Positions 52,690 to 61,401 of a DNA stretch of 64,000 nt are shown here, piece after piece. Under the pieces are notes generated by a model. It saw only the letters and a list, made by a program, of their open reading frames with translations. It ran no database searches and had not been told where the DNA came from. A program made the position numbers and the translations under genes. Numbering within the stretch: the first letter of the stretch is position 1; every line of letters begins with the position of its first letter. The DNA is from Rhizobium sp. P40RR-XXII. GTDB lineage: Bacteria > Pseudomonadota > Alphaproteobacteria > Rhizobiales > Rhizobiaceae. The stretch spans positions 1-64,000 of the forward strand of contig NZ_JABAII010000022.1 of NCBI RefSeq assembly GCF_012641405.1, read 5' to 3'.

Positions 52690-53706
52690 ATGAGCCGCGA
52701 TGCCCTGAAGACCCTGTTCCATCCCTTTGCCTCCGGTACTGTCGACGCGCCCGGAGAGGGTGAGCGAATCCTGTTTCTCGGCGCCGAGGCAGGCTTTGCG
52801 CTGCCGGAAGGCTTCGCGGCCGAGCTTTCGGCCGTTCAGGGCTTCCGTCCCTTCTATCGTCAGCTGCAGGCACAGCGGATCAACGTGACGCCGGAGATCG
52901 AAGGCGAAGGCTATGACGGCGCGCTGGTGCTCTGCGGCAAGCACAAGGGTGAGAACGAGGATCACATCGCCCAAGCGCTGGCGCGCGTTAGGGAAGGCGG
53001 CCTCATCCTCGTTGCCGGCGGCAAGGAAGACGGCATCCAGCCGCTGCGCAAGCGCATCGAAGCCTTCGGTCTCGAGGTCGAGCATATGCCGAAATATCAC
53101 GGCGTCGCCTTTTGGTTTGCGCGCCCTACCGACATCAAGGTGTTGACGGCACAGCTCGCAAAGCCGGCAACGCTCGTTGACGACACTTTTACCACGGCGC
53201 CCGGCATGTTCTCCCATGACCGTGTAGATGCCGGCTCCGAACTGCTCGCCTCGCGCCTGCCGACCGATTTTGCCGGCGATGCCGCCGATTTCGGCGCCGG
53301 CTGGGGCTACCTCTCCGTCGAGCTCGCAACCAAATCGCCGAGGATCGAGCGCATCGACCTCTACGAGGCCCATTACGGCGCTCTGGAGGCCGCGCGCGCC
53401 AACCTGCTGTCGCATTGCCCGAAAGTCTCCCAGCGCTTCTTCTGGCACGATCTGGCGAGCGAACCGGTCAAGGACAAGTACGACCTGATCATCATGAACC
53501 CGCCCTTCCACGAGGGCCATGCCGCCGAGCCTTCGCTTGGCCAGGCGATGATCAAGACGGCGGCTTCGGCGCTGCGTGGCGGCGGCCGGCTGATGCTGGT
53601 TGCCAATCGCGGCCTGCCCTACGAGCCGGTGCTGGCGGAGAATTTCAAGGAATTCGGCGAGACCTGCCGCAATGCCCGCTACAAAGTGCTCTGGGCAAAG
53701 AAATAA
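52690..53706 (+). CDS. Class I SAM-dependent methyltransferase (RsmC-like)
   Basis: A 338-residue protein with two related Rossmann-like domains, as in RsmC (16S rRNA m2G1207 methyltransferase) and RlmG. The N-terminal domain is degenerate; the C-terminal domain has the SAM-binding DFGAGWGYLSVELA (about 200-213) and the catalytic NPPFHEGH (about 272-279). The target G1207 is known for RsmC; for this protein it is inferred. It is followed by a bidirectional terminator shared with the convergent acyltransferase. Confidence 0.88.
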   Translation: MSRDALKTLFHPFASGTVDAPGEGERILFLGAEAGFALPEGFAAELSAVQGFRPFYRQLQAQRINVTPEIEGEGYDGALVLCGKHKGENEDHIAQALARVREGGLILVAGGKEDGIQPLRKRIEAFGLEVEHMPKYHGVAFWFARPTDIKVLTAQLAKPATLVDDTFTTAPGMFSHDRVDAGSELLASRLPTDFAGDAADFGAGWGYLSVELATKSPRIERIDLYEAHYGALEAARANLLSHCPKVSQRFFWHDLASEPVKDKYDLIIMNPPFHEGHAAEPSLGQAMIKTAASALRGGGRLMLVANRGLPYEPVLAENFKEFGETCRNARYKVLWAKK

Positions 53707-53711
53707 GCGAC

Positions 53712-53740
53712 AAAGGCGGCCAATCGGCCGCCTTTCTTAT
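53712..53740. terminator. Bidirectional terminator between methyltransferase and acyltransferase genes
   Basis: The arms AAAGGCGGCC (53712-53721) and GGCCGCCTTT (53726-53735) form a perfect ten-base-pair stem with a four-base loop. Confidence 0.85.
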
Positions 53741-53743
53741 GGG

Positions 53744-54970
53744 TCAAGCTTCGTCGGCACGACGTAAGCGCGGCACCAGATGATCCCGCAGGATCAGGAA
53801 GTTTCTTTCGACGAGAAACCAGAGCGTTGCCGCCACGATGAAGCAGGTGGCGAGGTAGATGACGAAGCCCGAAAGCCCCTGAAGATTGTCCTTGCCGAAG
53901 ACCATCTGATCGAGATGGTAGACGCCCTTGTGCGTGAGGTAGAGGCTGTAGGCGAGCGTTGCGATGCCTGATGTGGCCGGCAAGTGCCAGCGCCCGATCC
54001 TCGGCTGCAGATCCAGCAATGCGCCGAGAATGAACGCCACGCCCGCCGAGAACAGCGGAAAGCCGACGACTGCGCCTGGAAGAGGCTGGAACACGAGCGG
54101 CAGATTGGTTTCGGCGAGCGGCCCGCGGACGGAAAAGATCACCGCCGCCGCCATCATGAGCATGCCGCCAATGCCAAGCGTGATGTAGGGTGGCATATAC
54201 CTTTCCCATAGCAACGGCTTGAACAGCCGGATCGCCGCCAGAACGACGCCGAAGGTGAGCCCGTCCAGCCGGTTGTAAGTCGGATAATAAATCTCTCTAA
54301 GATAGACGGCGAACGCTTCCCTGTAGGCCTGCATTTCGGTAATCGGGCCGACATGGCTCTGCCAGAGCGCAAACCGCAGCCCCATACCGGCGATCACGAT
54401 CGTCGCCACCAGAAGGGCTATGAAGCCCGCTGTCGCTCGCCGCTTGAGCAAGACGACGAGAACCGGCAGAGCGAGATAGAAATGCTCCTCGACACTCAGC
54501 GACCAGGCTTCGGTGAATGCGCTGCCCAGACGAGGATCAAGCCCGAAATTGACCGTGAATGTCAGGAACCGCCAGGCGGGCTGCATCGCCGGCGCATCGC
54601 GCAGGGATGGGACAAACGTATAGACTGCAAGCACCAGCAGAAAGGCCGGCAAGATGCGGAACGCCCGGCGCAGATAGAAAGCCTTGAAGTCGACGCCATG
54701 GCGGCGCGCGGCTTCCGTCATCAGCTGGTGCCCGATGAGATAACCGCTGAGTACGAAGAAGATGTCGACGCCGATCCAGCCATAGGGCCTGATGCCGGCG
54801 AGCGGCAGCGGTGTCGCATCCGCCGGCAGATGCGCGAGCATGACGAGGAGAATGGCAAGCGCGCGCAGCAGATCCGGCCCCAATGCCCTTAGGGTGGCAG
54901 CGGATTCGAGCGGTGCCGCCTCGTCCAGCGAATCGAGCGGCTTGGGGCTAGCAACAGTTATGATGTTCAC
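53744..54970 (-). CDS. Acyltransferase family 3 membrane protein (OafA/NodX-like)
   Basis: A 408-residue integral membrane O-acyltransferase with about ten hydrophobic segments. It begins its fold with RALAILLVMLAHL (about 34-46), and IGVDIFFVLSGYLIGHQLM (about 65-83) is the family motif. Later SLSVEEHFYLALPVLV (about 155) carries the conserved His. Family members acetylate O-antigen, exopolysaccharide or Nod factor; the substrate here is unknown. The start is GTG 54970; the ribosome binding site is weak. Confidence 0.88.
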   Translation of the reverse strand: MNIITVASPKPLDSLDEAAPLESAATLRALGPDLLRALAILLVMLAHLPADATPLPLAGIRPYGWIGVDIFFVLSGYLIGHQLMTEAARRHGVDFKAFYLRRAFRILPAFLLVLAVYTFVPSLRDAPAMQPAWRFLTFTVNFGLDPRLGSAFTEAWSLSVEEHFYLALPVLVVLLKRRATAGFIALLVATIVIAGMGLRFALWQSHVGPITEMQAYREAFAVYLREIYYPTYNRLDGLTFGVVLAAIRLFKPLLWERYMPPYITLGIGGMLMMAAAVIFSVRGPLAETNLPLVFQPLPGAVVGFPLFSAGVAFILGALLDLQPRIGRWHLPATSGIATLAYSLYLTHKGVYHLDQMVFGKDNLQGLSGFVIYLATCFIVAATLWFLVERNFLILRDHLVPRLRRADEA

Positions 54971-54993
54971 GGCTGGGGTTCCCGTAAATGGCT

Positions 54994-55043
54994 AGAGCAT
55001 GATGCCGAAAGGTGTGATCGGCTTTCGGACGACATCCGGCTCT
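54994..55043. repeat. RIME-like mosaic element, family A, half copy
   Basis: AGAGCATGATGCCGAAAGG to GCTTTCGGACGACATCCGGCTCT (in parts) matches only the CCGAAA-type palindrome of the elements at 9129-9241 and 13135-13247. It lies 24 bases upstream of the acyltransferase start. Confidence 0.7.
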
Positions 55044-55177
55044 AGTGAATGCCGATGGACATGCAGGAAATACTGTTGATTGCCTGCCTTGTATCGGAAT
55101 TCCGGCCAGCGGTAACGGGCCATCCCCGGCAAGATAGAATTAACCTAAAATTTTCGTAAAATCTTATCCAGCGCCGG

Positions 55178-55756
55178 TTAACGCGCCCGATTCGGCGCTC
55201 TTGCTGCCCATTCGCGGCTCAGCACGGCATAGACACATTCATCGCCCCAGACGCCATTGAAGCGATCGTTTTCGATCAAAAGCGCCTCACGGCGGAGACC
55301 AAGCCGTTCGACGACACCGACTGAGCCGGCGTTCTTCGCATCCAACCGCGCGAAAATCCGGTGAAGGCCGAATTTTTCGAAGCCGAGGGTAATCATGGCT
55401 TCCGTCGCCTCGGTGGTATATCCCTTCCTGGCATAGACCGGGTTGGAGGTATAGCCGATCTCGGCCTGCAAAGCGGCTTTGCTTCTGAATGTTAGGCTGA
55501 CATCTCCCACCAAAGCACCATCCTCCCGCCGAATGACGGCGCATAGAAGCGTATCGCCGTCTTCCAGGAACTGCGAATGCAAACGGGCATCGAAACGCTC
55601 TCGCAGTGCCTCCGGTGAAGGCGGATCGCGATACAGGAAACGGTAGATCTCCGGCAGGGAGCGGTAGGCGCTATAGGCTTCGAAATCCTCGGGCATGAAG
55701 CGGCGGAGGATCAGGCGTTTGGTCGATGCGAGAGGTTTTGCGTCGTTTGATATCAT
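55178..55756 (-). CDS. GNAT acetyltransferase (RimJ/RimL type)
   Basis: A 192-residue acetyltransferase beginning MISNDAKPLASTKRLILRRF, with the Acetyltransf_3 pattern. The acetyl-CoA region is VGDVSLTFRSKAALQAEIGYTS (in parts, about 82-103) and RKGYTTEATEAMITLGFEKFGLHRI (about 109-133). This resembles ribosomal-protein N-acetyltransferases, but many relatives have other substrates. It follows fabI by 77 bases on the same strand and could be the last gene of that operon. Confidence 0.85.
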   Translation of the reverse strand: MISNDAKPLASTKRLILRRFMPEDFEAYSAYRSLPEIYRFLYRDPPSPEALRERFDARLHSQFLEDGDTLLCAVIRREDGALVGDVSLTFRSKAALQAEIGYTSNPVYARKGYTTEATEAMITLGFEKFGLHRIFARLDAKNAGSVGVVERLGLRREALLIENDRFNGVWGDECVYAVLSREWAARAPNRAR

Positions 55757-55833
55757 CGGGAATCCTCTGGAAGGATATCCGGAAGTATGGTCCTCCCGAC
55801 CAAGGGCCGAGAGGATGATTCAGATCAGTGCGC

Positions 55834-56640
55834 TTACTCGGCGTCCGCGCTCGACAGCGTTTCCAGCGTCGGCATCGAGGTGATGTTGTAGCCGGCATCG
55901 ACAAAGTGGACTTCGCCGGTGACCCCCGCTGCCAGATCCGACAGGAGATAGAGCGACGACGAGCCGACCTGATCGATGGTAACAGACTTGCGCAGCGGCG
56001 CGTTGCGCTGGTTCCACGACAGGATGGCGCGGGCATCGGAAATGCCGGCGCCAGCCAGCGTGCGGATCGGGCCGGCGGAAATGGCATTGACGCGTATGCC
56101 GCGCGGGCCGTAATCGGCGGCGAGATAGCGAACGGACGCCTCGAGCGCGGCCTTGGCGACGCCCATGACGTTGTAGTTCGGGATGACCCGCGTCGAGCCG
56201 TTATAGGTCAGCGTCAGCATGCTACCGCCTTCCGTCATCAGATCGGCGGCGCGCTTGGCGATCTCCGTGAAGGAGAAGCAAGAAATCACCATCGTGCGGG
56301 TGAAATTGTCCCGCGTGGTGTTGGCATAAAGACCCTTCAGTTCGTTCTTGTCGGAAAAGCCGATGGCATGGACGATGAAGTCCAGCTTGCCCCAGCGCTC
56401 CTTGATCGCGTCGAAGACGGCATCAACGGAGGCCAGATCCTCGACATCGCAAGGCAGCAGGAAATCCGAGCCGACTTCGGCTGCGAGCGGCTTGACGCGT
56501 TTGCCGAGCGCCTCGCCCTGAAAGGTGAAAGCCAGTTCCGCGCCTTCGGCCGCAAGCGCCTTTGAAATACCCCAGGCAATCGAGTGATTGTTTGCGACGC
56601 CCATGATGAGGCCGCGCTTACCCTGCATGATTCCCGTCAT
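55834..56640 (-). CDS. fabI: Enoyl-[acyl-carrier-protein] reductase (NADH)
   Basis: A 268-residue enzyme for the last step of each fatty acid elongation round. It starts with the NAD-binding GLIMGVANNHSIAWGISKAL (about 10-29). The catalytic pair is Y156 and K163 in YNVMGVAK (Tyr-x6-Lys), with Y146 upstream; these are the FabI active-site residues. The gene lies 4 bases downstream of fabB in the fabA-fabB-fabI order. FabI is the target of triclosan-type inhibitors in general. Confidence 0.96.
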   Translation of the reverse strand: MTGIMQGKRGLIMGVANNHSIAWGISKALAAEGAELAFTFQGEALGKRVKPLAAEVGSDFLLPCDVEDLASVDAVFDAIKERWGKLDFIVHAIGFSDKNELKGLYANTTRDNFTRTMVISCFSFTEIAKRAADLMTEGGSMLTLTYNGSTRVIPNYNVMGVAKAALEASVRYLAADYGPRGIRVNAISAGPIRTLAGAGISDARAILSWNQRNAPLRKSVTIDQVGSSSLYLLSDLAAGVTGEVHFVDAGYNITSMPTLETLSSADAE

Positions 56641-56644
56641 TGCC

Positions 56645-57868
56645 TTATCCGTTGTAGCGCTGGAACACGAGCGTGGCGTTGGTGCCGCCGAAGCCGAAGG
56701 AATTCGAAAGAGCGATATCGAACTTCGCGTTGTCGATGCGCTTGCGCACGATCGGCACGCCTTCGAATTCCGGATCGAGTTCGGCGATATGGGCGCTTTC
56801 CCCGATGAAACGTTCCTGCATCATCAGGATCGAATAGATCGATTCCTGAACGCCTGCCGCGCCGAGCGAATGGCCCGTCAGCGACTTAGTCGACTGGATC
56901 GGCGGGATCTTGTCGCCGAAGACTTCGCGAATCGCGCCGATTTCCTTGCTGTCGCCCACCGGCGTCGAGGTGCCATGGGTGTTGACGTAATCGATATCGC
57001 CCTTCACCGTGGCAAGCGCCTGGCGCATGCAGCGCACGGCACCCTCGCCCGACGGTGCGACCATGTCGTAGCCGTCCGAGGTGGCACCATAGCCGACGAT
57101 TTCGGCATAGATCTTGGCGCCGCGCGCCTTCGCATGCTCAAGCTCTTCCAGAACCAGCACGCCGGCGCCACCGGCGATGACGAAGCCATCACGCTTGGCA
57201 TCATAGGCGCGCGAAGCAGTTTCCGGATGGTTGTCGTTGAAGTCGGACGACATGGCGCCCATGGCGTCGAAGAGGTTGGACATGGTCCAATCGAGATCCT
57301 CGTGGCCGCCGGCGAACATCACATCCTGCTTGCCCCACTGGATCATCTCGGCGGCGTTGCCGATGCAGTGCGCCGAGGTCGAGCATGCCGACGAGATGGA
57401 GTAGTTGACGCCGTGGATCTTGAACCAGGTCGCAAGCGTTGCAGACGCGGTCGACGACATCGACTTCGGCACGGCAAACGGACCGATGCGCTTCGGGCTG
57501 TTGTTCTTGCGGGTGATGTCGGCGGCTTCTATCAGCGTACGGGTCGACGGGCCGCCGGAGCCCATGATGATGCCGGTGCGCTCGTTGGTGATGTCGCCTT
57601 CCTCAAGACCGCTGTCGGCGATCGCCTGCTTCATGGCGACGTGGTTCCAAGCGCCACCCTGCGACAGGAAGCGCATGGCGCGGCGATCCACCAGATCGGT
57701 CGTATCGATCTTCGGCGAACCCCATACCTGGCACTTGAAACCGTGCTCGGCGAAATCGGGAGAGAAAGAAATGCCGGATTTGGCTTCGCGCAGCGAGGCG
57801 GTCACTTCTTGAGCATTGTTTCCAATCGAAGAGACAATACCCAGACCCGTAACAACTACCCGTCTCAT
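56645..57868 (-). CDS. fabB: 3-oxoacyl-[acyl-carrier-protein] synthase I
   Basis: A 407-residue condensing enzyme. The catalytic Cys is C162 in SACSTSAH, with His H298 (HGTSTP) and H333 (GHSLGAAG) and K328. FabB-type synthases elongate the cis-3-decenoyl product of FabA and are needed for unsaturated fatty acids. It lies 53 bases downstream of fabA and 4 bases upstream of fabI. Confidence 0.96.
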   Translation of the reverse strand: MRRVVVTGLGIVSSIGNNAQEVTASLREAKSGISFSPDFAEHGFKCQVWGSPKIDTTDLVDRRAMRFLSQGGAWNHVAMKQAIADSGLEEGDITNERTGIIMGSGGPSTRTLIEAADITRKNNSPKRIGPFAVPKSMSSTASATLATWFKIHGVNYSISSACSTSAHCIGNAAEMIQWGKQDVMFAGGHEDLDWTMSNLFDAMGAMSSDFNDNHPETASRAYDAKRDGFVIAGGAGVLVLEELEHAKARGAKIYAEIVGYGATSDGYDMVAPSGEGAVRCMRQALATVKGDIDYVNTHGTSTPVGDSKEIGAIREVFGDKIPPIQSTKSLTGHSLGAAGVQESIYSILMMQERFIGESAHIAELDPEFEGVPIVRKRIDNAKFDIALSNSFGFGGTNATLVFQRYNG

Positions 57869-57921
57869 GTCGATGACCTTTTCTAAAACGTCTGTCTTTG
57901 TGGAGGCGGCGGCGCCGCGGT

Positions 57922-58437
57922 TCAGGCGACCTTGTCCTTCGACAGGCCCACGCGCAGATCCATCGCCTGATAGATGACCTCGCCGTCGGCCTTCAGCCAG
58001 CCGTCAGCGGTGCCGAGGACCAGGCGGCCGCGCATGACGCGCTTGAAGTCGATGCCGTATTCGAGAAGCTTCGTTTCCGGGCGAACCATGCCCTTGAACT
58101 TCACTTCCCCTGTCGAAAGCGCCATGCCGCGGCCGGGCTCACCGAGCCAGCCGAGGAAGAAGCCGGTCAACTGCCACATGCCGTCGAGGCCGAGGCAGCC
58201 CGGCATGATCGGGTTGCCGGCAAAATGGCAAGGGAAATACCAGTCGTCGGGACGCACGTCGTATTCGGCGCGGATGAAGCCCTTGTCGAAAGCACCACCG
58301 GTCTCGGAAATTTCAGTAATGCGGTGGACCATCAGCATCGGCGGCAGGGGAAGCTGTGCGTTGCCGGGGCCGAACAGCTCGCCGCGGCCGCAGGCCAGGA
58401 TTTCCTCGTAATTGAAGCTGGATTGTCTCGTCGTCAT
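57922..58437 (-). CDS. fabA: 3-hydroxydecanoyl-[acyl-carrier-protein] dehydratase/isomerase
   Basis: A 171-residue bifunctional enzyme that dehydrates 3-hydroxydecanoyl-ACP and isomerises trans-2 to cis-3. The catalytic residues are H71 (CHFAGNPIMPGCLG) and D85 (GLDGMWQ), which fit E. coli FabA H70/D84. The start is ATG 58437; a longer upstream frame is not family-like. It is the first gene of fabA-fabB-fabI and is divergent from irr. Confidence 0.97.
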   Translation of the reverse strand: MTTRQSSFNYEEILACGRGELFGPGNAQLPLPPMLMVHRITEISETGGAFDKGFIRAEYDVRPDDWYFPCHFAGNPIMPGCLGLDGMWQLTGFFLGWLGEPGRGMALSTGEVKFKGMVRPETKLLEYGIDFKRVMRGRLVLGTADGWLKADGEVIYQAMDLRVGLSKDKVA

Positions 58438-58733
58438 AAAATTCCGTTTCCCCCGCATGAATGCCGATGGATGTGAAGCTTTAGTGCAAGATCGATAGAA
58501 AATGAAGCGCAACCATCACACTCTCATTCACCCGTCCGATCGAACGCACTAGCTCTTATGTGGTGGTCGCATACAGGAACGCCAGAGCCGCTACCAGTGC
58601 CAAATGCGGCAAAAGCCCGATTTTTCCGGCTTTTGAGCACCTTCCCACCCCATTGAAACTATTGAAAGCAATCAAGGCAAAAGTTATATGGTTTAGTAAA
58701 GAATTATAGAAATCAGGAATCCGGAGTCCCTGA

Positions 58734-59156
58734 ATGGCGGAAGAAGCCGAAATCGCGATCGAAACCAGGCTGCGCACTGTCGGCCTGAGGCCGACCCGAC
58801 AGCGGATCGCGCTGGGGGATCTTCTCTTCGCCAAGGGCGACCGCCATCTGACCGTGGAGGAGCTTCACGAGGAAGCCGTTGCCGCCGGCGTCCCGGTTTC
58901 GCTCGCAACCGTCTACAACACGCTGCATCAGTTCACCGAGGCCGGCCTGATCCGCGTGTTGGCTGTCGAAAGCACCAAGACCTATTTCGACACCAACGTT
59001 TCCGATCACCATCACTTTTTCGTGGAAGGCCACAACGAGGTGCTGGATATCCCGATCAGCAATCTGACGATCGACAACCTGCCGGAACCGCCGAAGGGCA
59101 TGGAAATCGCCCATGTCGACGTGGTGATCCGCCTGCGCCGCAAGCATGGGCAATAG
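58734..59156 (+). CDS. irr: Iron response regulator Irr (Fur family)
   Basis: A 140-residue Fur-family regulator that in rhizobia represses or activates iron and heme genes under low iron. A winged-helix domain (about 10-75; GLRPTRQRIALGDLLF) and a dimerisation domain with the heme-linked H92-H93-H94 motif are present. The N-terminal heme regulatory motif of Bradyrhizobium Irr is absent, as in other Rhizobium. The start is ATG 58734. Its stop codon is made by the first unit of a 7-base tandem repeat. Confidence 0.95.
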   Translation: MAEEAEIAIETRLRTVGLRPTRQRIALGDLLFAKGDRHLTVEELHEEAVAAGVPVSLATVYNTLHQFTEAGLIRVLAVESTKTYFDTNVSDHHHFFVEGHNEVLDIPISNLTIDNLPEPPKGMEIAHVDVVIRLRRKHGQ

Positions 59157-59204
59157 GCAATAGGCAATAGGCAATAGGCAATAGGCAATAGGCAATAGGC
59201 AATA
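59149..59204 (+). repeat. Eight-unit 7-bp tandem repeat (GGCAATA)
   Basis: Eight perfect units of GGCAATA run from 59149 to 59204. The first unit contains the irr stop (CAA TAG). A partial inverted copy (TGCTATTGCC) lies at about 59224-59233, so the transcript could fold into a hairpin. Confidence 0.95.
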
Positions 59205-59260
59205 GAATTGTCTTCCAGCAATTTGCTATTGCCTACTGCGTAACTCCGATTGCCTCCCAT

Positions 59261-59896
59261 CTACATCACATCATCCGGATGCCGGCCAGGCTTGTGGCGA
59301 TAGGTCGGGAAGGTCCAGCCGAACCAGAGCGCGCCGCCGCGCACCGCAAAGGCGGCGATCACGCCTAACCCCGCCGAGGCATAAAGCGGCAACATCGTCG
59401 CATTGGCGGCGGTGAAGACACCTGCGCCGACGAGCGAAGCGGTCACATAGATTTCCGGACGCAGCAGCACTGAAGGCTCGTTTGCCAGGAGATCACGCAG
59501 GATGCCGCCGAACGTTGCCGTCAGCGCGCCGGTGACGATGGCAACCGTGGGCGAACCCGTCGCCGCCATGCCCTTGGCCGCCCCCATCACACAATAGGCT
59601 GACAGCCCCACCGCATCGAGCCAGATGAGCAGCCGATAGCGCGATTCGAACAGATGCGCGGTGAAGAAGACCAGGACGCCGACCACGGCGCAGATGATGA
59701 TATAGGTCGGATTCAGCACCCAGAACACGGGCACCCTTCCCAGGACGATATCGCGCAGCGTGCCGCCGCCAATGCCGGTCACGGCCGCCAGAAACAAGAA
59801 GCCGATCAGATCGAGCTGTTTGCGCGAGGCCGCGAGCGCGCCGGTTGCGGCAAAAAGAGCGACGCCGGCATAGTCCAGAAACGAGAGAAGCGACAT
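59261..59896 (-). CDS. YadS/TRIC-like membrane protein (UPF0126)
   Basis: A 211-residue membrane protein of the trimeric intracellular cation channel-like UPF0126 family, with two repeats of three segments. The GGG motif of each repeat is visible (ITGIGGGTLRDIVLGRVP near 40-58 and TATFGGILRDLLANEPS near 125-142). The function in bacteria is uncertain (a cation channel or glycine transporter, YadS, has been proposed). The start is ATG 59896. The 5' region overlaps the antisense side of the next gene's upstream area. Confidence 0.85.
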   Translation of the reverse strand: MSLLSFLDYAGVALFAATGALAASRKQLDLIGFLFLAAVTGIGGGTLRDIVLGRVPVFWVLNPTYIIICAVVGVLVFFTAHLFESRYRLLIWLDAVGLSAYCVMGAAKGMAATGSPTVAIVTGALTATFGGILRDLLANEPSVLLRPEIYVTASLVGAGVFTAANATMLPLYASAGLGVIAAFAVRGGALWFGWTFPTYRHKPGRHPDDVM

Positions 59897-60036
59897 CGAA
59901 AACTCCAACGAGGCGCCGGCGATTTTCTCGAAATGAATCACGACGGCAAGGGCCGCGCAAGCCGGCAGGTGCAAAGATGTCGCAGCAGCTGCGGCGACCA
60001 CCGTGGCTGCGACGGCGCTTCGAAGAGGAATCCCCC

Positions 60037-60516
60037 TTGAAATCCCTGCTGATCGTGATCTTCAATCTCATTGCATTCGTGATCATGCCCGCCGTGGCCG
60101 AGGCGCAGCAATCGATCCTGCAGGATCCCGTGGCATTCGAGAAGGATCACTTCACCAAGAGCTGCGACGGCCAGGTGAGCTTCGGCGACAAGTTCGCGAC
60201 CCAGCAGGACATCAACAACGACAAGTTGATGGATATCGTCGTCAACGAGGGCGAAATCACCTGCAAAGGCGAAAAAGGCCCCTACTGCACGGACGAGGGC
60301 TGCCCCTATAACTTCTACGTCCAGGTGGCCGAGGGCGGTTACCTGCTCGTCGCTACTGCGCAGATCTACGGCTATGATTTCATCCAGCGCTTCGGCAATA
60401 TGGTGCTGGTCATGAAGATGCATCCGCGCTTCTGCGACCGCGGTGATGGCGAGGACCGCTGCGAGATCACCGTCCGGGTGCGGGGCGTCAAATTCGTCAC
60501 CATCTCAAAAAAATAG
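60037..60516 (+). CDS. Small secreted hypothetical protein
   Basis: A 159-residue protein with a signal peptide (about 1-22, ending VAEAQ). The mature part has six to eight cysteines (CDGQ, CKGEKGPYCTDEGCPYN, CDRGDGEDRC), which suggest a disulfide-stabilised periplasmic domain. The start is TTG 60037 with GAGGAA upstream. It is divergent from the YadS-like gene. I do not recognise the family. Confidence 0.7.
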   Translation: MKSLLIVIFNLIAFVIMPAVAEAQQSILQDPVAFEKDHFTKSCDGQVSFGDKFATQQDINNDKLMDIVVNEGEITCKGEKGPYCTDEGCPYNFYVQVAEGGYLLVATAQIYGYDFIQRFGNMVLVMKMHPRFCDRGDGEDRCEITVRVRGVKFVTISKK

Positions 60517-60538
60517 GCTTTACGGCCCGGGCATATAG

Positions 60539-61330
60539 TTACGGCCCGGGATAGAGCGCCGACGTGCGGCCGACGGCGTAATAGCCGACCAGGCCGACCC
60601 ATTCGCGCAGGCCCGTCGCCAGGAGCTGCGCATTGCGCGACGGCTGGGTGAAATCGAGGCCGAGGCTTTCCTTGCCGGTGCTGCGATAGTCGACCGGCCA
60701 GGGCACGACATCGATGCCTTGCTTGCGGAAGATGCCCATCGAGCGGGGCATATGGAAGCCGGAGGTGATCAGCAGGCAATTCGAAAGCCCGTTCTGCGCC
60801 AGCAGCTCCTTCGTATTGACCGCATTCTCGAAGGTGGTGCGCGAGGTCTTGTCCTCAACCATGCGGTCTTTGGGAATACCGAGCGCGGTGAAGAAGCGCT
60901 CGGAGATGACGGCATCGCCCTCATAGGTGCCGCCGATCGAGCCATCGCCGCCCGAGATCACGATGCGCGTCTGTGGGTATTTCTGCGCCAGACGCAGCGC
61001 TTCGACGAGGCGATCGCCGGCCGAATCGAATTCGTAGCCACCGCGCTCCGTCGTCACCTCATTCTGCGTGGCGCCGCCGAGAACGATCATGCATTTCAGA
61101 TCCGCCGGATCGGCGGCGGCGCGCGGAAAGCGTTCTTCCAGCCCCTGAACGACATAGGCGCCGGCCGTCGTATAAAGCGAGACGAACAGGATCAGCACCG
61201 ACAGCAGCGACGAGGCAATCACGGTGGCGCGCCAGCGCAGGAGAGCGGCGATGAAGGTCACCAGGATGAAAAGAAACGCCAGCGAGAGCGGCTGACCAAA
61301 AATCCAGACAAGTTTCGAAAAAACGAACAC
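60539..61330 (-). CDS. YdcF/SanA-type DUF218 membrane protein
   Basis: A 263-residue protein with two N-terminal membrane segments (about 10-30 and 38-60) and a DUF218 domain (about 75-255). The DUF218 motif is MIVLGGATQNE (about 82-92), with the conserved ISGGDGSIGGTYEGDA and TSGFHMPRSMGIFRK regions. The family includes YdcF and ElyC, which act on cell envelope carrier lipids. The start is GTG 61330. A direct repeat (TACGGCCCGGG) lies at its 3' end. Confidence 0.85.
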   Translation of the reverse strand: MFVFSKLVWIFGQPLSLAFLFILVTFIAALLRWRATVIASSLLSVLILFVSLYTTAGAYVVQGLEERFPRAAADPADLKCMIVLGGATQNEVTTERGGYEFDSAGDRLVEALRLAQKYPQTRIVISGGDGSIGGTYEGDAVISERFFTALGIPKDRMVEDKTSRTTFENAVNTKELLAQNGLSNCLLITSGFHMPRSMGIFRKQGIDVVPWPVDYRSTGKESLGLDFTQPSRNAQLLATGLREWVGLVGYYAVGRTSALYPGP

Positions 61331-61401
61331 GGCATATCCTTACGCTTGTCGGCAAAACGATTCGTTTTTTCCCTAGCAGATTTTTGTGCACTGCAATGTG
61401 G

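Noticed and set aside
58640..58733. Iron control element (ICE) upstream of irr
   Set aside because: The A/T-rich TTTAG...TATAGAAA sequence has only partial symmetry and does not fit the ICE consensus well enough.
59149..59204. CRISPR-like array
   Set aside because: The units are 7 bases with no spacers, so it is a simple tandem repeat.
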